From DASRDR01 sp035550795 (GTDB lineage Bacteria > Methylomirabilota > Methylomirabilia > Rokubacteriales > DASRDR01): a DNA stretch of 64,000 nt. A program made the translations under genes and the position numbers. Position 1 is the stretch's first letter. Each line of letters begins with the position of its first letter. The DNA lies in NCBI GenBank assembly GCA_035550795.1, contig DASZOL010000068.1:124001-188000 (forward strand), read 5' to 3'. Positions 25,831 to 34,764 of this stretch are shown one piece after another. Under the pieces are notes generated by a model that saw only the letters and a list, made by a program, of their open reading frames with translations, was not told the DNA's origin and did not search any database.

Positions 25831-26241
25831 ATGCGAAACGCCGTGGTGGTCGTAGCCTGGCGGAGTGGCGCAGTGATCTTGGCTCTCGCCCTCTCGGCGA
25901 TGCCGGCCCTGGCCCAGAAGGGACTGGTGAGCGTCAGGACGGATCAGCCGCGGACGATCGACAGGACGGTCGACGCCGCGTGGGAGAAGGTTCCCGCGTA
26001 CGAGATCAAGCGCAAGCTCGTCACCACCGGCGAGAAGGCCAAGGAGCAGGACGTCATCTCGGTGGACCCGAGAAGGGGAGGGGAGAAGGCGGGATGAAGC
26101 ACGGCTCGCGACGCTGGCAGTCGACGGCGCGGTGGCTGGGCGTGGCCGTGGTGGTGGCCCTCGGGACGGCCGGGTCGCAGGCCCCGCTGGCGCCAGCCTC
26201 CTGGGTGGCGGATGCCCAGGCGCAGCCGAGCCCGGCGGCCA
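25605..26241 (+). repeat. Copy 2 of the duplicated segment (heme protein deleted, cytochrome intact)
   Basis: Homologous to 18544-20093 in the same orientation. Two deletions are visible relative to copy 1: one joins the codons for VPAY to those for EIKRKL (copy 1 about 18957 to 19684, with AGATC present near both ends), and one joins GAGCAGGACGTC to ATCTCGG (copy 1 about 19741 to 19903, with GTC at both edges). The second removes the heme-protein 3' end and the terminator-like hairpin. Confidence 0.85.
25831..26097 (+). pseudogene. Internally deleted copy of the ethylbenzene-dehydrogenase-gamma-like gene
   Basis: The 88-codon frame keeps the signal peptide and first strand (VVVVAWRSGAVILALALSAM to AAWEKVPAY), then jumps to EIKRKLVTTGEKAKEQDV from the C-terminal third, and ends with an unrelated tail (ISVDPRRGGEKAG). 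The heme-binding core is missing, so it cannot replace the intact copy at 18784. The frame is open and its stop overlaps the cytochrome ATG (ATGA). It may still serve as a translated leader for the cytochrome gene. The alternative, a small exported protein, has no other support. Confidence 0.85.
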
Positions 26242-26975
26242 AGCCGGAGGCCAAACCGGACGTCGGGCCCGAGGAGGCGAAGCCCGAGACCCCGAAGACC
26301 GACCAGCCCAAGGCCCAGACCGCCAAGGAGGCCGACGAGGCCCTCGCGAAGCTGATGGCCCAGCGGAAGCCCATCCGTGCCGCGACCGCACGCGGCCAGA
26401 CTGCTGCTGAAGCGCCCGAGTTCAAGGTGGCTCCCCGTATCGACCGGATCCGCAACTACCCCTGCACCAAGTGCCACGACAACAAGTTCGTGGACCGCCG
26501 GGTGCGGGAGCTCCAGGACGAGCACACGAAGCTCGTCTTCGAGCACGGCGGTGGCCGCTTCTGGTGCTACGACGCCTGCCACAGGGGCACAGACATGGAC
26601 AACCTCGTCTCGCTCCGCGGCCGGGCGGTGAGCTACGACGAGTCCTACAAGGTCTGCGGGCAGTGTCACTACCAGCGCCTGGACTGGTACTTCGGCGGGC
26701 ACGGTAAGCGGCAGGGAGCCTGGGAGGACCAGCGCGAGATCCCGACGGTCGCAGACGAGCTGAAGGTCGAGGACCGCGATCAGATCGGCCGGTGGAAGGG
26801 CGGGAGGACGATCCTCAATTGCACCGAATGCCACGACGCCCACTCCCCCGCCATCAAGCCGTTCGAGCCGAGCCCGCCGCCAAAGATCCGCTCCGGGTTG
26901 AGCCGGCCTTCGGTGAAGTCGGAACCGGAACAGAAGATCTGGGAGCGCCTCACTGAATCGAGAGGGAAGCGCTGA
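26094..26975 (+). CDS. Periplasmic tetraheme cytochrome c
   Basis: A 293-residue exported protein with signal region GVAVVVALGTAGSQAPLAPA ending VADAQAQ, then a Pro/Lys/Glu-rich linker (residues 45-105) that could reach across the periplasm. Heme motifs are CTKCH at 124-128, CYDACH at 158-163 (a C-x3-C-H form), CGQCH at 188-192 and CTECH at 243-247. The ATG overlaps the stop of the truncated heme-protein frame, and the next three genes follow with one-base overlaps or tiny gaps. With the ferredoxin and NrfD subunits it resembles the cytochrome-FeS-NrfD complexes (Cbc4-type in Geobacter) that link quinones to periplasmic cytochromes. Confidence 0.88.
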   Translation: MKHGSRRWQSTARWLGVAVVVALGTAGSQAPLAPASWVADAQAQPSPAAKPEAKPDVGPEEAKPETPKTDQPKAQTAKEADEALAKLMAQRKPIRAATARGQTAAEAPEFKVAPRIDRIRNYPCTKCHDNKFVDRRVRELQDEHTKLVFEHGGGRFWCYDACHRGTDMDNLVSLRGRAVSYDESYKVCGQCHYQRLDWYFGGHGKRQGAWEDQREIPTVADELKVEDRDQIGRWKGGRTILNCTECHDAHSPAIKPFEPSPPPKIRSGLSRPSVKSEPEQKIWERLTESRGKR

Positions 26976-27226
26976 TGCCCCAGCCGCGAACGGGTCCCAG
27001 TGACGGCCGCGACCTCAGTCGCCGTGACTTCCTGACGAAGCGACTTCCCGGTCGGGTGACGGGGCTACTGGGCGGTGGAGCGACGGCCGCCCCGTCGCCG
27101 ACGGCCGCGGAGGCCGCGCGATCCGACCCGGCGGGCTCGTTCGCCCCGGGGGAGCTCACACGGATGGGCCGTGACCAGGTGACGGCCGCGATTGCCCGCA
27201 TCCGGGCGCGGAGAAGGGGACGCTGA
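26975..27226 (+). CDS. Small Tat-signal protein, apparent truncated paralogue of the adjacent ferredoxin N terminus
   Basis: An 83-residue frame, overlapping its neighbours by one base at each end. It carries a twin-arginine motif (DLSRRDFLTKRLPGR) and ends in GELTRMGRDQVTAAIARIRA. That ending aligns with the ferredoxin encoded next (QQYTRMTPDEITAAIGRIER), at the same distance after the Tat region, whereas no Fe-S Cys motifs follow. I read it as a partial duplication of the ferredoxin gene's 5' end that has stayed open and coupled. Whether it makes a stable peptide is unknown. Confidence 0.6.
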   Translation: MPQPRTGPSDGRDLSRRDFLTKRLPGRVTGLLGGGATAAPSPTAAEAARSDPAGSFAPGELTRMGRDQVTAAIARIRARRRGR

Positions 27227-28185
27227 TGGCGCCGAACTCCCGGGTGACATCCGGCGGTCCGACTGTCACGCGCCGTGTCCTCCTCCGGCTCGCCGGCCTC
27301 GTGGCGGCCGGCGCCGCGCTCCTCGGCGGCCGCCGGGCCATCGCCCAGGCTGCCCGGGCCGCGGGAGCGGGGGCCGAATCCATCGCCGACGCCTGGGGCG
27401 CGCTGCTCCAGCAGCAATACACGAGAATGACCCCGGACGAGATCACGGCGGCGATCGGGCGGATCGAGCGCCGGGCGAAACGGCAGCACGGCGTCGATAT
27501 CAGCGTTGGGACAGAGCCGCCGCTGGAGGACGTCGTCTTCGGCTACGCGCTGAACATCTCAAAGTGCAAGGGCGTCCGGAAGTGCGTGGAGGCCTGCGTC
27601 GCCGAGAACAACCTGAGCCGCGACCCCCAGATCCAGTACATCCGGGTGCTGGAGATGGACCACGGCGACATGAACCTGACCCGGGCCAACCACTACTACG
27701 ACGCTGAGACCGTGCCCCGCCCGGGCAAGTTCTACCTGCCCGTCCAGTGCATGCAGTGCGACAATCCACCCTGCGTCAAGGCCTGCCCGGTCGAGGCCAC
27801 GTGGCAGGAGCGGGACGGCATCACGGTGGTCGACTACGACTGGTGCATCGGCTGCCGCTACTGCATGGCCGCGTGCCCCTATTGGGCCCGCCACTACAAC
27901 TGGAGCGAGCCGACGATCCCCCCGGCGTCGCTCAATGCCGACACGCACTACCTCGGGAACCGGCCGCGCCCGAAGGGCGTCGTCGAGAAGTGCACCTTCT
28001 GCATCCAGCGCACGCGCAAGGGGCGCCAGCCGGCCTGCCTCGAAGCGTGCCCCACCGGCGCGCGGATCTTCGGCAACTTGCTCGACCCCGCGAGCGACAT
28101 TCGCTACGTGCTCGAGAACAAGACAGTCTTCCGGCTGAAGGAAGAGCTCGGCACGGAACCCAAGTTCTGGTACTTCACGGACTGA
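27226..28185 (+). CDS. Tat-exported ferredoxin subunit (DmsB/PsrB/HybA type)
   Basis: A 319-residue iron-sulfur protein with a Tat-like N terminus (VTRRVLLRLAGLVAAGAAL). Cluster motifs are CKGVRKCVEAC (residues 114-124), CMQCDNPPCVKACP, CIGCRYCMAACP and CTFC...CLEACPTGA. The first set lacks one Cys: the canonical CxxCxxC pattern has Val117 in its second position, so that cluster may be 3Fe or differently ligated. The other three sets are complete. It should relay electrons between the NrfD subunit and the tetraheme cytochrome on the periplasmic side. It is tightly coupled with both neighbours. Confidence 0.92.
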   Translation: MAPNSRVTSGGPTVTRRVLLRLAGLVAAGAALLGGRRAIAQAARAAGAGAESIADAWGALLQQQYTRMTPDEITAAIGRIERRAKRQHGVDISVGTEPPLEDVVFGYALNISKCKGVRKCVEACVAENNLSRDPQIQYIRVLEMDHGDMNLTRANHYYDAETVPRPGKFYLPVQCMQCDNPPCVKACPVEATWQERDGITVVDYDWCIGCRYCMAACPYWARHYNWSEPTIPPASLNADTHYLGNRPRPKGVVEKCTFCIQRTRKGRQPACLEACPTGARIFGNLLDPASDIRYVLENKTVFRLKEELGTEPKFWYFTD

Positions 28186-28192
28186 CGGGCCC

Positions 28193-29431
28193 ATGGGCAC
28201 GCTGCTCGCCTTCTTCGCCGACAGCCTGAGGCAGCTATTCCGGGGCGGCCGTCTGTACTGGAGCTGGGTGGGCGGACTCGGTCTGGTGGTGCTGCTGGGC
28301 GTCTCCTTCTACTGGCGCCAGCTGCAGCAGGGCCTGATCACCACGGGCATGAGCGACCAGGTGTCCTGGGGCGCCTACATCGCCAACTTCACCTACCTGG
28401 TGGGCATCGCGGCCGCCGCGGTGATGCTGGTCATCCCCGCCTACGTGTTCCACCGGGACGACGTCAAGCACGTCGTGCTGATCGGCGAAGGCATTGCCGT
28501 GGCCGCGGTGATCATGTCCGTCCTGTTCGTCGTGGTGGACCTAGGCCGGCCGGACCGCATGTGGCACATGATTCCCTGGGTCGGGCGACTGCATTTCCCG
28601 GCGTCGCTGCTGGCGTGGGACATCGTCGTCCTCACGGGGTACCTCGGGCTCAACCTCGCGATCCCCTTCTACATCCTCTTCAGCCGGTATCGGGGACGGG
28701 AGCCGCGCGCGCGCCTGTACTTTCCGGCCGTGCTGCTCTCGATCGTCTGGGCGATCTCGATTCACACGGTCACGGCGTTCCTCTTCTCGTCGAACGTGGC
28801 CCGGCCGTTCTGGCACACCGCCGTGCTCGGACCACGCTTCCTGGCCTCCGCCTTCACGGCGGGGCCGGCGTTGATCGTGCTGGCATTGCAGATCATCGAC
28901 CGGAACACGCCGTTCAAGGTCCAGTCCTCCGTGATCGACCTCATGGCCCTGATCACCACGGTGGCCCTCCAGATCAACCTCTTTCTCGTCGGGGCCGAGA
29001 TCTTCACGGACTTCTACTTCCGGACGGAGCACGTCGCCGCCGCCACCTATCTGTATCTGGGCCTGAACGGCGCCAACCGGCTCGTACCCTGGATCTGGAT
29101 CGCCATCCTCCTAGACGGCGCGGCCGCGATCATGCTGACCCTCCATCCGCTGCGAAAGCGCCGGGTGTTCCTCAGCATCGCCTGCGCGCTCGCGATCGTC
29201 GGCGTCTGGATCGAGAAGGGGATGGGCCTCGTCGTGCCGGGATTCGTGCCGACGCCGCTCGGTGAGGTGTTCGAGTACTCGCCCCACTGGGGAGAAGTGT
29301 TCGTCTCGCTGGGAATCTGGGCCCTGGGCATGCTGGTCTTCACCCTCCTGGCGAAGGTCGCGATTCCGATCGAGCTCGGCGAGCTCAGGCGCTCCGCGGC
29401 CCCGCGTCCGTCGGCCGCGCCCGGGCCCTAG
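28193..29431 (+). CDS. NrfD/PsrC-family quinone-interacting membrane subunit
   Basis: A 412-residue integral membrane protein with about ten hydrophobic segments. Family features include the N-terminal SWGAYIANFTYLVGIAAAAV helix, VFHRDDVKHVVLIGEG, the D-L-G-R-P-D-R block after helix 3, and W-A-I-S-I-H-T-V-T-A-F-L in the middle. It is close to the DsrP/HmcC-like, ten-helix type of NrfD protein. It should exchange electrons with the quinone pool and pass them to the ferredoxin encoded seven bases upstream. Direction (quinol oxidation or quinone reduction) cannot be read from sequence. Confidence 0.92.
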   Translation: MGTLLAFFADSLRQLFRGGRLYWSWVGGLGLVVLLGVSFYWRQLQQGLITTGMSDQVSWGAYIANFTYLVGIAAAAVMLVIPAYVFHRDDVKHVVLIGEGIAVAAVIMSVLFVVVDLGRPDRMWHMIPWVGRLHFPASLLAWDIVVLTGYLGLNLAIPFYILFSRYRGREPRARLYFPAVLLSIVWAISIHTVTAFLFSSNVARPFWHTAVLGPRFLASAFTAGPALIVLALQIIDRNTPFKVQSSVIDLMALITTVALQINLFLVGAEIFTDFYFRTEHVAAATYLYLGLNGANRLVPWIWIAILLDGAAAIMLTLHPLRKRRVFLSIACALAIVGVWIEKGMGLVVPGFVPTPLGEVFEYSPHWGEVFVSLGIWALGMLVFTLLAKVAIPIELGELRRSAAPRPSAAPGP

Positions 29432-29460
29432 CCGCGCCAGCGATCGGATCCGGAGCGGTC

Positions 29461-30354
29461 ATGTCGGCCCGCGTCCAGCTCCGGCGCATCCTCGTCCCCC
29501 TCGACGGATCGACCCTGGCCGAGGCCATCCTACCGGTCGTTGAGCGGCTGGCGCGGGACCACGAGTCGGAGGTCGTCCTCCTCGAGGTGCTGGAGGGCCA
29601 GCCGACGCGGGAGGCCGAGCACGAGGCGGAGCAGCAGGCCGGCGGCTACCTCGAGCAGGCCGTCGCCTCCCTCCGGAGCCACGGCCTCCGGCGGGTGCAC
29701 CCCCGCGTCTGGTACGGCGATGCGGATCAGGCCATCGCGAACGCGACCGCGCGTGAGCAGGCGGATCTCGTCGCGATGTCGACCCACGGCCGGAGCGGCC
29801 TCGACCGGCTCCGCTTCGGGAGCGTCGCGGAGAGTGTGGTCCGCCGGGCGCCCGTCCCAGTGCTGCTCGTCCGGGGCATCGCGGCGTGGAATCGGGGTAG
29901 CATCAATCGCATCCTGGTCCCCCTTGACGGGTCGGAGGCCTCGGAGGAGGTGCTCCCGGTCGTCTCGTGCCTGGCCGGACCCTTCGACTTCGAGATCCGC
30001 CTCCTGCACGTCGTCGAGGCCACCCGATCCCTCCCGGGCTCCCCGGTCGGGGCGACGGGTGGCCACGATTCGGAGACCGAGGCCGCGTACCTCGCGCGGG
30101 TGGCCGCGCCTCTCGAGGCCCGCGGCCTGCGCGTGGACGTGACGATGCGAGCGGGGCTTCCCGCCGACGTCATTCCCGCCGTCGCCGCCGAGACGGAGAG
30201 CGGCCTCGTCGCGATGTCGACCCACGGCCGATCGGGCCTGGGCCGCCTGTTCCTGGGGAGCGTGGCCGAGCGCGTGCTGAGATCGGTATCAGTGCCGGTA
30301 CTCTTGTGGAAGCCGACGCGCCGCACCGGCGAGCCTGGCCCGGCTCGCCTCTGA
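29461..30354 (+). CDS. Tandem universal stress protein (UspA, two domains)
   Basis: A 297-residue cytoplasmic protein with two Usp domains. Domain 1 (residues 1-140) begins RRILVPLDGSTLAEAILPVV and has the ATP-binding loop MSTHGRSGLDRLRFGSVAES; domain 2 (150-290) begins NRILVPLDGSEASEEVLPVV and has MSTHGRSGLGRLFLGSVAER. Both loops keep the G-x2-G-x9-G-S pattern of ATP-binding Usp proteins. It lies 29 bases after the NrfD gene and may be cotranscribed with the electron-transfer operon, as is common for stress and redox loci. Confidence 0.93.
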   Translation: MSARVQLRRILVPLDGSTLAEAILPVVERLARDHESEVVLLEVLEGQPTREAEHEAEQQAGGYLEQAVASLRSHGLRRVHPRVWYGDADQAIANATAREQADLVAMSTHGRSGLDRLRFGSVAESVVRRAPVPVLLVRGIAAWNRGSINRILVPLDGSEASEEVLPVVSCLAGPFDFEIRLLHVVEATRSLPGSPVGATGGHDSETEAAYLARVAAPLEARGLRVDVTMRAGLPADVIPAVAAETESGLVAMSTHGRSGLGRLFLGSVAERVLRSVSVPVLLWKPTRRTGEPGPARL

Positions 30355-30420
30355 GCGCGAAACCGCCGTGTCCCGAGCACCCCACGCGGGATGCGCGCCG
30401 ACCGCAACGGAGGAATCCCG

Positions 30421-31716
<1,296 letters not shown>

Positions 31717-31730
31717 TCCGGGAGGATTCG

Positions 31731-33173
31731 ATGCCGACTACACCGTCCGCGAGCCACAGCCTCACCGTTCGCCTCGAGATCCGGAACCGCCCCGGGATGC
31801 TGGGAAAGGTCACCTCGGCCATCAGCCGGGCCGGCGGAGACATCGGCGCCATCGACCTGATCCGGCCCGGCGGACAGGTTCGAACCCGAGACGTCACCTT
31901 CAACGCGCGCGATGACCGTCACGGCCAGGCGGTCGTGGCGGGCCTGGCCAGGATCCGCGGCGTCCGCGTCCTCCACGTCTCCGACCGGACCTTCCTCATG
32001 CACCTCGGCGGAAAGATCGAGGTCCGCGGCAAGGTGCCGGTGAAGACGCGCGACGACCTCTCGATGGCCTACACGCCAGGGGTCGCCCGCGTCTGCATGG
32101 CGATCCACGGCGATCCCGACAAGGCGTACACGCTGACGATCAAGCAGAACGCGGTCGCCGTCGTCACTGACGGGACCGCGGTGCTCGGCCTGGGCGACAT
32201 CGGCCCCAAGGCGGCGATGCCGGTGATGGAGGGCAAGGCCCTTCTCTTCAAGGCCTTCGCCGACGTGGACGCCTTCCCCCTCTGTCTCGACACCAAGGAC
32301 ACGGGCGAGATCGTTAGGATCGTCCGCGCTCTCGCGCCAGGGTTCGGGGGAATCAACCTCGAGGACATCGCCGCCCCCCGCTGCTTCGAGATCGAGGAGC
32401 GCCTGCAAAAGGAGCTCGACATTCCGGTCTTCCACGACGACCAGCACGGGACGGCAGTGGTCGTGCTCGCCGCGCTGCTGAACGCCCTCAAGGTCGTGAA
32501 GAAGAAGATGAGCGATGTCCGCGTCGTCTTCGCGGGCGCCGGCGCCTCGGGAATTGCCACCGCCAGGCTGCTGATGGCGGTCGGCTGCCGCCACGTCATC
32601 GGGTGCGATCGGGTGGGGACGCTCTACCGCGGGCGGGTCGAGCACATGAATCCCGTCAAGGAGTGGTTCGCCGATCACACGAATCCCCGACGCCTCCGCG
32701 GCAGCCTGGCCGACGCGCTCCGGGGCGCGGACGTCTTCATCGGGCTGTCGGGGCCGGGGGTCGCCACCCGGCGGGACATCCGCTCGATGGGCCGGAATTC
32801 GATCGTGTTCGCCATGGCGAACCCCACGCCGGAAGTCATGCCCGAGGACGTCCGGGGCATCGTTCGCGTCATGGCGACCGGGCGCTCCGATTACCCGAAC
32901 CAGATCAACAACGTGCTCTGCTTCCCGGGGTTCTTCCGGGGTCTCCTGGACGTCCGCGCGCGCGGAGTGAACGACGAGATGAAGATCGCCGCCGCCCGGG
33001 CGATCGCCTCCATCATCCGGCCGGGCGAAGTCACGGAGGACTACGTCGTCCCCTCAGTGTTCGATCGGCGGGTGGTGGAGGCGGTCGCCAACGGTGTGGC
33101 AGAGGCGGCCGGGCGCACCGGCGTCGCGCGCCGCCGCCGGCGCCCCGTCCTGGCCGTCCCACGGGAGTCGTGA
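31731..33173 (+). CDS. NAD(P)-dependent malic enzyme with N-terminal ACT domain
   Basis: A 480-residue enzyme that decarboxylates malate to pyruvate. Residues 8-85 form an ACT domain (LTVRLEIRNRPGMLGKVTSA, ISRAGGDIGAIDLI), usually an amino-acid or ligand sensing unit. The catalytic part follows: MAYTPGVARVC, the NAVAVVTDGTAVLGLGDIGP block, metal-binding FEDIAAPRCFEIEE-like NLEDIAAPRC, HDDQHGTAVV, and the NAD fold VVFAGAGASGIATARLL. ACT-malic enzymes are widespread in bacteria and are often allosteric. It is expressed with citrate synthase; with ppdK it allows malate-pyruvate-PEP cycling. Confidence 0.94.
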   Translation: MPTTPSASHSLTVRLEIRNRPGMLGKVTSAISRAGGDIGAIDLIRPGGQVRTRDVTFNARDDRHGQAVVAGLARIRGVRVLHVSDRTFLMHLGGKIEVRGKVPVKTRDDLSMAYTPGVARVCMAIHGDPDKAYTLTIKQNAVAVVTDGTAVLGLGDIGPKAAMPVMEGKALLFKAFADVDAFPLCLDTKDTGEIVRIVRALAPGFGGINLEDIAAPRCFEIEERLQKELDIPVFHDDQHGTAVVVLAALLNALKVVKKKMSDVRVVFAGAGASGIATARLLMAVGCRHVIGCDRVGTLYRGRVEHMNPVKEWFADHTNPRRLRGSLADALRGADVFIGLSGPGVATRRDIRSMGRNSIVFAMANPTPEVMPEDVRGIVRVMATGRSDYPNQINNVLCFPGFFRGLLDVRARGVNDEMKIAAARAIASIIRPGEVTEDYVVPSVFDRRVVEAVANGVAEAAGRTGVARRRRRPVLAVPRES

Positions 33174-33447
33174 GGCGAGACGGCGGCCTGGGCCGCTCGC
33201 GGGGCCGTGGCCGCCGGGCAGAGTGAAGCCCTGCCTTCGGAGTTGCTTTCCGGGCAGCTCAAGCGAACGCTCGTGTCGGAGGGAACGTGGTCGAGGTGGA
33301 CGGCGCGGTCGCCTGCTCATGGTGGTCGCCGACCGTGTGGCGCGGGCCGCCGGGAGGAGCGGGTCGCGCCCCGGCGCCGCCCCGGGCCTGTTCCGGCCGT
33401 CGCCCCCGAGGCAGCGCCCGACGCAGGAGACAGCTGGCGAGGACGGT

Positions 33448-34641
33448 TCAGGCCTCGCGCGCTGCCGCGGCGGCCGACCTCGCGTGTCGGGACGCAGCGA
33501 GGAGCCCCGCGGTCGCCAGGGCCAGGAGCGGACCCGCGGTCCAGAGAATCGCCGTCCAGCCGTGCCGGTGCAGGAGCTGTCCGGACGACAGCGAGGTCAC
33601 CGCGACCGTCGTCCAGATGAGGAAGTCGTTGGCCGCCTGGGCCTTCGTCCGCTCGCCCGGCGTGTAGGCGCTGGTCACGAGGGTGGACCCCCCCACGAAC
33701 ATGAGATTCCACCCCGTGCCCACAAGCAGCAGGGCGAGCCAGAAGTGCCACACGGACGAGCCCGCGAAGGCCACCGCCAGGCTGGCGCTGTTGACGGCGA
33801 TGCCGAGCGCGATGGTGGCGCGCTCGCCGACGCGCTGGATGAGCGTGCCCGTGAAGAATCCGGGCAGAAACATGCCGACCAGGTGCCACTGGATCACGAA
33901 GGCCGCGTCACCCAGTCCGTGGCCATGGTGCTCCATCATCGCGAGCGGCGTGCCGGTCATGAGAAGGTTCATGACGCCATAGCCCGTCATCTCGCTGATG
34001 ACGGCGGTGACGAACACGGGCTGCCGGACGATGGCGCGGACCGGACGCGCCGGGCCCGCGGCGTGCGCCTCCACAGGCGCCGGAAGGCGGAGGCCCGCCA
34101 GGAGCCCGATGCTGAGGAGGGCGAGGAGCGGGATGCAGAGGAAGGACGCGGCGAACCGCGTGTCGAGGACGTTCGCGGTCGAGCGGGCCAGCTGGGGACC
34201 GACGAAGCCCGCCAGGAGGCCGCCGGCGAGCACCAGGGCGATGGCCCGGCCCCGCTGCTCGGGCGTCACCGCCTCGGCGGCGGCGAACCGGTAGAGCTGC
34301 GCGAACGCCGACGAGACGCCCATGAGGAAGCCCCCGCCGAGGAGCAGCCAGAAGCTCCGGGCGACGATGGCCCACGCGCCGGTCAGACCACCCGCGATGG
34401 TGAGCCCGCTCCCGACGATGAAGCCAAGCCGGCGGCCCACGCGGCGCATGAGCAGCGAGGCCGGGATCGTGCCGAGGGCCGTGCCGACCGTCAGCGCGGT
34501 AGCGGGCAACGTGGCCAGCGCCTTGTCGGCGGCGAGGTCGTGTCCCGCGAGCGTGCCGATCGTCGCCATGAGGGACGCCGTGCTCAGGAACGCCGCCTGG
34601 CAGAGCGCGAGCACGAGCACGTTCCGCCGGCTTCGGTCCAC
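33448..34641 (-). CDS. MFS transporter
   Basis: A 397-residue membrane protein of the major facilitator superfamily with about twelve hydrophobic segments. It begins VDRSRRNVLVLALCQAAFLS from GTG 34641; the ribosome site is weak and the frame runs open far upstream. The loop after helix 2 is MRRVGRRLGFIVGS, the family G-x-x-x-D/R-R-x-G-R-R type motif, and TPEQRGRAIALVLAGGL is the central motif C-like region. The second half includes TGTLIQRVGERATIALGIAV and YTPGERTKAQAANDFLIW. The substrate is unknown. It is divergent from the enoyl-CoA hydratase gene. Confidence 0.88.
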   Translation of the reverse strand: MDRSRRNVLVLALCQAAFLSTASLMATIGTLAGHDLAADKALATLPATALTVGTALGTIPASLLMRRVGRRLGFIVGSGLTIAGGLTGAWAIVARSFWLLLGGGFLMGVSSAFAQLYRFAAAEAVTPEQRGRAIALVLAGGLLAGFVGPQLARSTANVLDTRFAASFLCIPLLALLSIGLLAGLRLPAPVEAHAAGPARPVRAIVRQPVFVTAVISEMTGYGVMNLLMTGTPLAMMEHHGHGLGDAAFVIQWHLVGMFLPGFFTGTLIQRVGERATIALGIAVNSASLAVAFAGSSVWHFWLALLLVGTGWNLMFVGGSTLVTSAYTPGERTKAQAANDFLIWTTVAVTSLSSGQLLHRHGWTAILWTAGPLLALATAGLLAASRHARSAAAAAREA

Positions 34642-34764
34642 GAGGCACTCTTGTACCACAGGTTTCGCCGGAAGCCCGGGAGCTTCCCGTCCGCACTCGC
34701 GGTATGATCGGGCGCCGGGCCGCGCCGCGCAGACGGACGCGCCCGGGGCGGAGGAGGCGAGCGG

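Noticed and set aside
25496..25855. A 119-codon frame with a hydrophobic N terminus before the second repeat copy
   Set aside because: It runs across the repeat leader and into the truncated gene start in another frame, with no recognisable domain.
18544..26241. A transposon or composite element as the cause of the 7-kb spaced duplication
   Set aside because: No transposase, integrase or terminal inverted repeats were seen at either copy.
31871..31892. A GGTTCGAACCC stretch like a tRNA T-loop
   Set aside because: It falls inside the malic enzyme gene (codons for GQVRTRD) and no acceptor or anticodon stems surround it.
33094..34707. A 537-codon plus-strand frame opposite the MFS transporter
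   Set aside because: It is low-complexity Arg/Gly/Glu-rich and antisense to a clear 12-helix transporter.
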